A stretch of DNA of 64,000 nucleotides, from NCBI RefSeq assembly GCF_001642805.2, contig NZ_CP016948.1, positions 1,984,001-2,048,000 on the forward strand. The letters are read 5' to 3'. Both the position numbers and the translations under genes were made by a program. The DNA comes from Serratia surfactantfaciens (GTDB lineage: Bacteria; Pseudomonadota; Gammaproteobacteria; Enterobacterales; Enterobacteriaceae). The notes beneath the pieces were generated by a model, which worked only from the letters and a program-made list of their open reading frames with translations, was not told the origin of the DNA and did not search any database. This document shows, piece after piece, positions 1 to 6,954 of this stretch (position 1 is its first letter; each line of letters begins with the position of its first letter).

Positions 1-242
1 CGGCGCTTTGCCCGCATCAGGCCTTCGACTATCAGGGCTTCGCGCTCGGTCTGCAGTTTCACCTGGAAGCCGATCATCGCGATCTCGAACGCTGGCTGAT
101 TGGCCATGCCTGCGAACTGGAACTGGCCGGCATCGCGCCCCAGAGCCTGCGTGAACAGGCGGCGCGCCACGGCGCACAGCTGGAACAGCGCGCACGGCAG
201 GTGTTCGCGCGCTGGCTGGATAATAACGAACTCAGGATGTAA
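1..242 (+). CDS. Class I glutamine amidotransferase (GMP synthase-like), 3' end
   Basis: The open frame enters from the left edge and ends at the TAA at 240-242, so about 79 C-terminal residues are visible. The segment GLQFHLEADHRDLERWL corresponds to the end of the class I glutamine amidotransferase fold, where the His and Glu of the Cys-His-Glu triad sit in a QFHxE motif. The nucleophile Cys lies outside the window. Proteins of this type release ammonia from glutamine; stand-alone members resembling the GuaA N-domain are common in Proteobacteria and mostly uncharacterised. It ends three bases before the next gene, so the two are probably co-transcribed. Assignment rests on the C-terminal motif only. 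Confidence 0.7.
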   Translation, partial: ALCPHQAFDYQGFALGLQFHLEADHRDLERWLIGHACELELAGIAPQSLREQAARHGAQLEQRARQVFARWLDNNELRM

Positions 243-245
243 CCC

Positions 246-1085
246 ATGCAACAGATTTCACCCTTGCGGTCACCGTCCATCGACGCGATCAGCATACAAT
301 CTCAGGTGGTTTACGGCAGCGTCGGCAACGGTATCGCCTACCGCACTCTGCTGAAAAAGGGGCTGGAGGCGCTGCAGGTGCCCAGCGTATTGTTCGGCTG
401 CCCGCCCTATTACGGCAAACCGCACGGCGGCGTCATCTCCGGCGAATGGTTTGGCGGCTTCCTCGACGATCTGATTGCCCGCGGCGTGATGCAGCGCTGC
501 CGGGCGGTGATCGTCGGCTACCTGGGCGACGTCATGCAGTGCCATATTCTGGCCAACTGGCTGCAGCGGGTGCGCGCCCTCAATCCGCAGATAAAAATCT
601 ATATCGATCCGGTGATGGGCGACTACGGTGAAGGGATCTACGTGGATGAACGCATCGTCAACAGCTATCGCTCGCCGTTTCTGCGGCTGGCCGACGGCCT
701 GACGCCGAACGGTTTCGAACTGGAGCAACTGTGCGGCCGGCGACTGAACAGCCGGGAGCAGACGCAACACGCCGCGCAGGCATTGTTGAACGACACCACC
801 GAATGGGTGCTGGTCACCAGCGCACCGGGCGTAGCGCAGCACGAAGACGAAGTGGGATTGATGCTGGTCACCCGGAATGAAACGCAGTGCTTTACCCATC
901 CGAAGGTCAAATCGGCGGTCAAAGGCACTGGCGATCTGTTTACCGCGTTGCTGGTCAGCCATCTGCTGCACGGCGCCGAACTCGGCGCGGCAGTGGTCGC
1001 CGCCGCCGGCGAAGTGTGCGACGTGCTGGCCGAAGCGGCGCAGTTCGGTTGGGAAGAGATCGGCAGCCTGCGGGCGTTAACCTAG
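246..1085 (+). CDS. pdxK: Pyridoxine/pyridoxal/pyridoxamine kinase (PdxK type)
   Basis: The 279-residue product belongs to the ribokinase-like vitamin B6 kinases, which phosphorylate B6 vitamers with ATP in the cytoplasmic salvage pathway to pyridoxal phosphate. The N-terminal IQSQVVYGSVGNG and the C-terminal VKGTGDLFTALLVSHLL (anion hole GTGD with the catalytic Asp) match PdxK better than PdxY, whose start reads IQSHVVYGHAGNS. Length agrees with PdxK (about 283). The ATG at 246 lies just after the upstream stop codon, suggesting translational coupling. A GC-rich hairpin follows at 1096-1113. Confidence 0.88.
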   Translation: MQQISPLRSPSIDAISIQSQVVYGSVGNGIAYRTLLKKGLEALQVPSVLFGCPPYYGKPHGGVISGEWFGGFLDDLIARGVMQRCRAVIVGYLGDVMQCHILANWLQRVRALNPQIKIYIDPVMGDYGEGIYVDERIVNSYRSPFLRLADGLTPNGFELEQLCGRRLNSREQTQHAAQALLNDTTEWVLVTSAPGVAQHEDEVGLMLVTRNETQCFTHPKVKSAVKGTGDLFTALLVSHLLHGAELGAAVVAAAGEVCDVLAEAAQFGWEEIGSLRALT

Positions 1086-1095
1086 CGCGTGAACA

Positions 1096-1113
1096 GGGGC
1101 AGCCTGCTGCCCC
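1096..1113 (+). terminator. GC-rich hairpin after pdxK
   Basis: Perfect 8-bp arms GGGGCAGC/GCTGCCCC are separated by two bases, starting 10 bases after the pdxK stop. The run of T that follows is weak (tcttgactttt), so it may be a poor intrinsic terminator or an mRNA 3'-end stabiliser. Confidence 0.35.
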
Positions 1114-1292
1114 GCCTCTCCCGTCTTGACTTTTCACCATGACGATAATTCTGCTGCGCACTTTATTTATTGCCCGTCAATGATGCGCACAGTAATGATA
1201 AATTAGTGCACTATATATAAAAGATTAAACAGCTAATGATTAGAATAATTAAAATCCATAACCACACTCAACGTATTGATTTGTTGAAATTA

Positions 1293-1335
1293 AAAAAAAC
1301 AGAAAATAAAATCGCGAAAAACATTCTGTTTTTTT
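1293..1335. terminator. A/T-rich 12-bp inverted repeat with A and T tracts (possible bidirectional terminator)
   Basis: AAAAAAACAGAA at 1293-1304 and TTCTGTTTTTTT at 1324-1335 are perfectly complementary across a 19-base loop. A stem flanked by A and T tracts could terminate in either direction. It lies inside the 450-base gene-free stretch 1086-1535, which is much richer in A and T than its surroundings and in which no convincing gene is seen. Confidence 0.35.
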
Positions 1336-1393
1336 GATTTTTTAAACTATTCACCCTCTTTTTACAACGCCGTGATTTTATTGATTATCTGTC

Positions 1394-1426
1394 ACATAAA
1401 AATAAATACTTAATTTATTTTTATGT
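1394..1426. repeat. Perfect 14-bp inverted repeat upstream of the Nudix/Hint operon
   Basis: ACATAAAAATAAAT (1394-1407) and ATTTATTTTTATGT (1413-1426) are exact reverse complements around the 5-base loop ACTTA. It lies about 110 bases upstream of the Nudix-like gene and directly upstream of a possible promoter, so it could be an operator or a transcript structure. No regulator gene sits beside it. Confidence 0.5.
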
Positions 1427-1431
1427 ATGTG

Positions 1432-1459
1432 TTGATTTTTCAAGCGCCATTGCTATTGT
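1432..1459 (+). promoter_or_regulatory. Possible sigma70 promoter for the eight-gene cluster
   Basis: TTGATT and TATTGT are separated by 16 bases, ending 76 bases before the ATG at 1536. The -35 matches four of six consensus bases and the -10 matches four of six. This is a weak pattern match in A/T-rich DNA, where chance matches are frequent. Confidence 0.3.
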
Positions 1460-1535
1460 TGAATGTGAGTAAAACGCGGCGACAAAGCGATTCACTACCT
1501 CCCTTTTATACCATCCAGCGTATAAGGATCTGACT

Positions 1536-2060
1536 ATGCCTATTAAAAAATACGTCATTCTTGATAGCGCGCCAAAAGCTGTCGGCAATTCCGATTTTAT
1601 TTTATTAGGCCTAAAGAATGAAGGTTTTGCCAGAGGATGTCCGATGTTATTTGGCGGTACTGCCGATGCTAAAGACGGCCCGGTCGATGGAAAAAACTTT
1701 GCGTTAAATGTAATAAAAAGAGAAACCTGGGAAGAAACCAATCAGAATATCGGCGTGGAACAGGTGGTAAGATATCAGGTTTACCCCAATGACATCAGCG
1801 TTTATACCAGTAAAGACTTCACCTTCACCGGGAAAGTAGCCATTGGCGGTGAGTTCGCCTGGATTAGAAAAGTCAGCAAAGGTAAAATCAAAGCTTATTT
1901 TAAAAACAAACCCACTGCCACCAAAGACATGTTCGCCCAGGAACTTTACGCAATGACGTTGGATGTCGATATTGAACCCACCGATGCGGAATTCGAACAG
2001 TATTTATCTTCAGATTGCCTAAGCGCTATTTACGCTTACTGCAAAGAAACCTGCAAATAA
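1536..2060 (+). CDS. Nudix-fold-like protein with degenerate Nudix box, first gene of unknown cluster
   Basis: This 174-residue protein is not recognised as a named family member. Residues 48-67 fit the Nudix box G-x5-E-x7-R-E-x-x-E-E: G48, then N54 where Glu is expected, then R62-E63 and E66-E67 in KRETWEETNQ. Nudix enzymes hydrolyse nucleoside diphosphates linked to other groups, and some act on prenyl diphosphates. The first Glu is replaced, but the core REx2EE that holds the metals is kept. AGGA sits 7 bases before the ATG. Codon use is clearly more A/T-rich than the flanking housekeeping genes, suggesting recent acquisition. A hairpin at 2080-2101 separates it from the Hint gene, so it may be partly uncoupled. 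Substrate unknown. Confidence 0.6.
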   Translation: MPIKKYVILDSAPKAVGNSDFILLGLKNEGFARGCPMLFGGTADAKDGPVDGKNFALNVIKRETWEETNQNIGVEQVVRYQVYPNDISVYTSKDFTFTGKVAIGGEFAWIRKVSKGKIKAYFKNKPTATKDMFAQELYAMTLDVDIEPTDAEFEQYLSSDCLSAIYAYCKETCK

Positions 2061-2079
2061 TCCCTAATGAAAGCGATGC

Positions 2080-2101
2080 GCACGCCATAAAAGTGGCGTG
2101 C
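2080..2101 (+). repeat. Intercistronic hairpin between Nudix-like and Hint genes
   Basis: GCACGCCA/TGGCGTGC, perfect 8-bp arms around TAAAAG, lies in the 79-base gap. There is no T run afterwards, so it looks more like an mRNA processing or stability element, or a weak attenuator, than a strong terminator. Confidence 0.4.
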
Positions 2102-2139
2102 CCCCCTGGCAATGCCATTAATTTATTGGTGCCGACATT

Positions 2140-3747
2140 ATGCTCACAAAAGATTATACGTCAGATGAGAAACGCATCGTAAAAAACGTTATCGACCGGT
2201 ATGAAAACAGCGGCGTATTTCTGATTGAGCCTGGTGATCCGACTCTCGTTCAATTTTATGATATCCAACTCAAGCTGGCCGGCGTTACCCCAGCGGCGGC
2301 GCCGCAGTTCACCCGCCTCTGGCAGCAAACAAAAAGCGCCAGGCAGGTGTCCGGCCGGCTGGGCGAGGCCGACAGCAACGGCGTCCAACCGGTCTACAGC
2401 ATTGTCAGGCTGGACTCCACTGACGGCAGGCATTACCAAACCGACGCCATCGGTTCTCTGCCGGTCAAGGCGACCAATGTCACCCAGACGCTTGGCCTGT
2501 TTAACGGCAGCGCCGATAACGTCGGCAATGTGTCCTATAAAAGCGACTATGTTTACACGTCAGACTGCACCATCGGCGCCAGCGGCGATTACCCACAGAG
2601 CCAAACCAGCGGCGATTTTCCGGTCACGGTAATCTACACCTTTGCGCAAACGGTCGGTCAGCAAACCGTTTACGGCGCTGAAATCGTCACGACGCAAAGC
2701 TATCCCAAAGAAATACGCAATGACTCCCCCAGAAATCTGTATAACCAGCAGATGATAAAGATCTGCCTGACCCGCGACGACGGCGATTGCGATTATCGCA
2801 CCAGCTACGATCAGGACGGCACGGTTAAAGTGCCCATCAAGGGCAACATCACTTATTTTGGCAAGATAGACCTCAATAACGGCCAGGCGGTCAATGCCAC
2901 CAACACCATATATCTGATTCGCACCCGCGCCGGCGGCGATCCCATTACCCCACTCGGCGGCTATAATATCTTCAATTCACCGGCGACCAGAATCAATGGC
3001 GATAACATCTCCTGGGATCTCAACTGGCTGAAATTCAATCGCGTGGATTTTGAATCCGGCGAACAGGTTTATTATGTTTTCAAAATCACGCTCAATGTGG
3101 AAGGCCGCAGCATCGCCGCATTTATTACCAATGCACCCAAGGATATCGACCCCGATCGCCGCATGCTCAACACGGTGCAAATCAAGCCGATGCAGATTAT
3201 TTACGGCTGCCTGGCGGCAGACACATTAATTACCCTGCAGGACGGCACAGAAAAAACCATCGATGCCATCGAACCCAACGACTTTGTGCTATGTGGCAAC
3301 CATCACCCGAGAAGGGTTGAAAATATCACCACCGGGCAAGAGCAGAATTATATCGAGATAACGGCTCAGGGCGACGACGGGCAACTATTTGGCATCACGG
3401 CCAGTATGGGGCACCCTTTCGTCACGGCAAACGGCATACTGACAGCCCGTGAATTAACGACGGGCATGCGCCTGAAAACATTACACGGGGAGTGTGAAAT
3501 CACCGCCGTTTTAAATAAATCCGGTGAGCTGCAGGTTTATAACCTGCAATTGAGCGCCGACCTGCCCTTGCAAAAAATACAGTGCAGCGTCAATACCTTT
3601 TACGCTAACGGCGTACTGGTCGGCGACGCACTGGTGCAGCATCTTTATGAGGATGAATATCATCAACGCCCTCAGAATATCCTGCAGGCGCTGCCGGCCG
3701 AATGGCATACGGATTTCCACAATATGAACAGCAGAACGGGAAAATAA
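2140..3747 (+). CDS. Hint (hedgehog/intein) domain protein, cluster member
   Basis: This 535-residue protein has an unrecognised beta-rich N-terminal part (about 1-355) followed by a Hint domain (about 357-500). The domain starts with C357 in YGCLAADTLITLQDG, has a block with H425 (ASMGHPF) followed by GILTARELTTGMRL, and ends in NTFYANGVLVGD. Hint domains rearrange the peptide bond before the first Cys and can cut or splice the chain. Here the usual terminal His-Asn is replaced by Gly-Asp, so protein splicing is unlikely, but N-terminal cleavage at G356/C357 remains possible. About 40 residues follow the domain. No signal peptide is visible. It is four bases from the next gene. The N-terminal part is not obviously one of the six paralogues downstream. 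Confidence 0.75.
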   Translation: MLTKDYTSDEKRIVKNVIDRYENSGVFLIEPGDPTLVQFYDIQLKLAGVTPAAAPQFTRLWQQTKSARQVSGRLGEADSNGVQPVYSIVRLDSTDGRHYQTDAIGSLPVKATNVTQTLGLFNGSADNVGNVSYKSDYVYTSDCTIGASGDYPQSQTSGDFPVTVIYTFAQTVGQQTVYGAEIVTTQSYPKEIRNDSPRNLYNQQMIKICLTRDDGDCDYRTSYDQDGTVKVPIKGNITYFGKIDLNNGQAVNATNTIYLIRTRAGGDPITPLGGYNIFNSPATRINGDNISWDLNWLKFNRVDFESGEQVYYVFKITLNVEGRSIAAFITNAPKDIDPDRRMLNTVQIKPMQIIYGCLAADTLITLQDGTEKTIDAIEPNDFVLCGNHHPRRVENITTGQEQNYIEITAQGDDGQLFGITASMGHPFVTANGILTARELTTGMRLKTLHGECEITAVLNKSGELQVYNLQLSADLPLQKIQCSVNTFYANGVLVGDALVQHLYEDEYHQRPQNILQALPAEWHTDFHNMNSRTGK

Positions 3748-3751
3748 AGTT

Positions 3752-5506
3752 ATGTATGAGGGCCGTCCTGACTTTCAACACATTATGACTTTTGATAATC
3801 ACCGCTTCGTCGCCGCCTATTTGCAAGACGACGCATATTATTTATATCCGGATGCGCTCAGCATTTTGGCCGCCGATCCCTTGGCCTTTTCGTTGGATAT
3901 TGTCCGCAGCTACAGCACCGAAAGCCTGTATGGCTGGCTGAATTTCACCACGCAGCTGCAGTTCGCCGGCGAACAGAGCCTGAACGCCTTCAAACAGCAG
4001 TACCCGGATTGTGCGGTGAAAGTCCTGCCCGTTTTGCCAGGCAGCCTGGGGTTTGACGTGCCTATCGATTATCACAGCGACCTGTACGGGCAGCATTACG
4101 ACGCCACCTGGTATACGGCGCAGGATATTCAATTTATCATTTTACTCAATGCGCAGAGCACGCAGCTGATCGAACGTACCCTGCTCGACGACACGCTGGG
4201 CTTCAACGCGCGCATGGATGGCTTCGTCGAAGGCGTATCACCGCGCCTGGCCTATATGGCGGAGTGCGATGCGCGCGCCCTTATCCTGGCGCTGGCGGCC
4301 GGAGTGGACGGCGCACACCCGACGGATGACGGCGGGATCGCGTTTCCCTACGACGGGTTGACGATTTACCTGAGCCGCAATCTCTCCCGCCTGCCGCTGG
4401 AAATCAGTCCGTCGCTGCCGGTGAACGATCCCGCCGGCGATCTGCTGTTCAGCCAGACATTGCTCGACCGGCTATACAATCTGTACGGTGCGCCTTATGC
4501 CGGCCCTGCCGCCAGTAACGTCGCGCAAATCCGTCTGACACCGCCACCGAGCAGCGGGCGGACTCGTGTTGACCTGGCCGCGATCGCGCTGGCCCAGCGG
4601 CCGCTTTGTTTTATTTTGGATCCGTTCGCCGCCGCGCAGCAGATCGCCAAAGTGTCGCCCGACACCATCATCCACCGCACCACCACTCCGCCGCTGCCGT
4701 CGGGAGAGCGAGCGATCAACGTCTTTTACGCTTATCCGTTGGGCTTGCAGGCCGGTGTCTCGATCGATATACAGCTGACCGTGCCGCCCGGCAATCTCTA
4801 TCCCATCGAGCAAACGCAAACCCAGGCGCTGCAGCCCGACCGCTCCTGGCTCACGTTCAAGTTCCGCAACAGCGCGCTAAACGCGCAGCCCTTTTTTTAC
4901 CAGCTGCGCGTGAACTATCCGCATGACGGCGTCTATCGCACGCTGCCGGGCGATCGACAGCCAAGCGAAGAAGACCAACTGCTGTTGGACTATACCGCCT
5001 TACCCTGCCGATTCCTGACGCTCAATATCGACCCGGGGTTCGCGCAGCAAAGCCGGCTTGGCGGCATTTACCACTCCGCCGACTGGCGTCAGACGCTGGC
5101 GTTAACCGCCTCGGCGCCCTATTTCAGCGCGCCAGTCCTGGATGAAAATACCTTTGCCGAGGTGACGGCCTATTCGCTGTCAGGTACCGGTGCCGTCTCT
5201 CTGCCTGCGCCGATCGCGCAAAGCGCCACCATCGGCGCCTACAGCTTCCCACAGTTTGGCGCGCAGCAGGCGACGATCACCGTTCAGCTGCCGCCGCAGT
5301 CGCTGAGCGCCACGCTGACCTTCCAGCCGCAGGATAGCGAGCGCACCAGCGATCGCACTTTCACGCATTCGCAGCCGAGCTTCGTCTACAAATGGAACGT
5401 CACCTCCATTTACGCCGCCGGCTTTCGTTATAAACCCCCCGCAGGCTCCTGGTCGCCCTATGTGACCGGCAACCAAACGATCGATATCAAGGGTGATACA
5501 CCATGA
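3752..5506 (+). CDS. Cluster paralogue 1, large beta-rich protein of unknown function
   Basis: The 584-residue product is not recognised. It carries the two modules common to six proteins of this operon. Module 1 (about 27-75) contains AYYLYPDALSIL and a following LDIVRSY...LNF strand pair. Module 2 (about 127-178) contains FIILLNAQSTQLIE and GVSPRLAYMAECDA. The remaining 400 residues are rich in predicted beta strands (alternating hydrophobic residues, many Pro, Gln and Thr) with no catalytic motif I can name. No signal peptide or transmembrane segment is seen. The start is four bases after the Hint gene, and its stop overlaps the next ATG (ATGA-type overlap), indicating coupled translation and a stoichiometric relationship. 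Confidence 0.7.
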   Translation: MYEGRPDFQHIMTFDNHRFVAAYLQDDAYYLYPDALSILAADPLAFSLDIVRSYSTESLYGWLNFTTQLQFAGEQSLNAFKQQYPDCAVKVLPVLPGSLGFDVPIDYHSDLYGQHYDATWYTAQDIQFIILLNAQSTQLIERTLLDDTLGFNARMDGFVEGVSPRLAYMAECDARALILALAAGVDGAHPTDDGGIAFPYDGLTIYLSRNLSRLPLEISPSLPVNDPAGDLLFSQTLLDRLYNLYGAPYAGPAASNVAQIRLTPPPSSGRTRVDLAAIALAQRPLCFILDPFAAAQQIAKVSPDTIIHRTTTPPLPSGERAINVFYAYPLGLQAGVSIDIQLTVPPGNLYPIEQTQTQALQPDRSWLTFKFRNSALNAQPFFYQLRVNYPHDGVYRTLPGDRQPSEEDQLLLDYTALPCRFLTLNIDPGFAQQSRLGGIYHSADWRQTLALTASAPYFSAPVLDENTFAEVTAYSLSGTGAVSLPAPIAQSATIGAYSFPQFGAQQATITVQLPPQSLSATLTFQPQDSERTSDRTFTHSQPSFVYKWNVTSIYAAGFRYKPPAGSWSPYVTGNQTIDIKGDTP

Positions 5507-6933
5507 CCGACGAATTGGATCCACAACGTACGTTGCAAAACTTCTTTCTTCTTGACCGCGCGCTGGCGTTTCACGATCAAACGCGCCCCAGCGGCTGTTA
5601 CACCTACGGCAGCTATACGCCGCAGGTGGTGCAGGAGACGCCGGCCGGCAAGATCAGCTCGCTGCATCTGCTGACCAGCCCCGGCGGTGGCCTGGCGACC
5701 TTCATTGCACCGAAGCTGCCGGTCGACAGGGCGGCGATCGAGGACTATATCCGCCGCCATTTCGTCCCAGCGCCGCAAACCATCACCCTGGAGCAGGAAG
5801 AGATCCAGCAATCGCTGTGGCTGCACTTCGCACAGCGGCCTGCCGCCGCCGCTTACAGCGTCGAATTCGAGCAGTCCAAAATGGCGCTGACCCATGAAGA
5901 GGCAGCCCGGTTGGCCAGCGCCATCCAGGGCACCCAAGATCAGGTCTATTTTCTCACCCGCAGCCGCTTCAGCGTCGGCAGCCGCGTCAGCGCCAGTTTG
6001 CAGGCCGATTGGGTGGAGTTTGTCACTCTGGCCTTCAACGAGCAGGCGCGCCAACCTGAAGCGATCGCCAAACTGCTGAACCAGCAGATCGACGCCGGCG
6101 TCGTCATTCTGCAAGCGGAGTACGACAACGCCCCTTCGCTGCAGACGCAAGAACGCGTTCGCCAGGCGCTGGTGAATACCGCCTCGCTGCTGATCGCCAA
6201 CACGCTGCGCAATATCTCCTCGCCGGAGCAGATCCCCAACAAACTGAATTACCAAATCGAATACGACGACACCGTGCCACAGCGCTACCTGTTGGAACAG
6301 CAACGAGACATCGCCGGGCTGCTGAGCCAACTGCCGGTCGACGGCATCATCTCCTTTACCGCCACGCCCCTGCCTGAGCCCAGCAGACCGGACAAGCCCA
6401 TAGAGCCTCAACGCTGCACCGTCAGCCTGGGGTTTGAGCCGAAAGGCTTCAATATCATGGCGATCGAGCTGCGCTGGGCGGATCAGCTGACCCCGATGGC
6501 GTGGCCCAATTTTCCGCCGGTGACGCTGGAAACCACAACGGCGGCGAGCGACATCGCGCTCAAGGTGACCTTCGCCGATTACACCAGCTTCGAGAGCAGG
6601 CTGGCGTGGCAGGACGCCATCGCGCTGACGCCGCAAGATTTGGGCTTCTACAGCCTGCTGTTCGACGCCGAGCATCTCAGAACCGAATTCAAGACGATCT
6701 CCGGCAGCGCCAGCTATATCCCGGCGGGCCAGGGCAAAAAACAGAATTTCACCTTCGCCTTTTCCGCCACGCAATGGCAAGCCAACTGGTGGATCAACGC
6801 CCACGCCGCCGGCCTCAACGGCCGGGTGGACTATCGCTGGCAAGGGAAAACGGCGGCGCTATTCCCCAAAAACTACGACTCCGGCCCGCTACAGGCCACC
6901 ACCGGCCCGATCAAACTGCAATACACCAAGTGA
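5503..6933 (+). CDS. Cluster paralogue 2, beta-rich protein of unknown function
   Basis: This 476-residue protein overlaps the upstream gene by four bases. Module 1 (about 31-72) reads CYTYGSYTPQVVQE and LATFIAPKL. Module 2 (about 118-172) reads MALTHEEAARLASAI followed by SVGSRVSASLQADW. The C-terminal half continues in beta-strand-like sequence ending KLQYTK. No secretion signal, metal-binding cluster or nucleotide-binding motif is seen. It is the shortest paralogue apart from the last one. Function unknown; a structural or carrier role is inferred only from the multi-copy, stoichiometric arrangement. Confidence 0.7.
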   Translation: MTDELDPQRTLQNFFLLDRALAFHDQTRPSGCYTYGSYTPQVVQETPAGKISSLHLLTSPGGGLATFIAPKLPVDRAAIEDYIRRHFVPAPQTITLEQEEIQQSLWLHFAQRPAAAAYSVEFEQSKMALTHEEAARLASAIQGTQDQVYFLTRSRFSVGSRVSASLQADWVEFVTLAFNEQARQPEAIAKLLNQQIDAGVVILQAEYDNAPSLQTQERVRQALVNTASLLIANTLRNISSPEQIPNKLNYQIEYDDTVPQRYLLEQQRDIAGLLSQLPVDGIISFTATPLPEPSRPDKPIEPQRCTVSLGFEPKGFNIMAIELRWADQLTPMAWPNFPPVTLETTTAASDIALKVTFADYTSFESRLAWQDAIALTPQDLGFYSLLFDAEHLRTEFKTISGSASYIPAGQGKKQNFTFAFSATQWQANWWINAHAAGLNGRVDYRWQGKTAALFPKNYDSGPLQATTGPIKLQYTK

Positions 6934-6954
6934 TACCAACAAGAGGACCGCCCT

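Noticed and set aside
246..1085. Assignment as PdxY
   Set aside because: The N-terminal IQSQVVYGSVGNG and KGTGDLF segments follow PdxK; PdxY has IQSHVVYGHAGNS.
5458..6843. Long minus-strand open frame of 461 codons opposite paralogues 1 and 2
   Set aside because: It lies fully opposite well-supported plus-strand genes, has low-complexity Arg/Gly/Gln-rich composition typical of antisense GC-rich DNA, and no ribosome-binding site or family motif.
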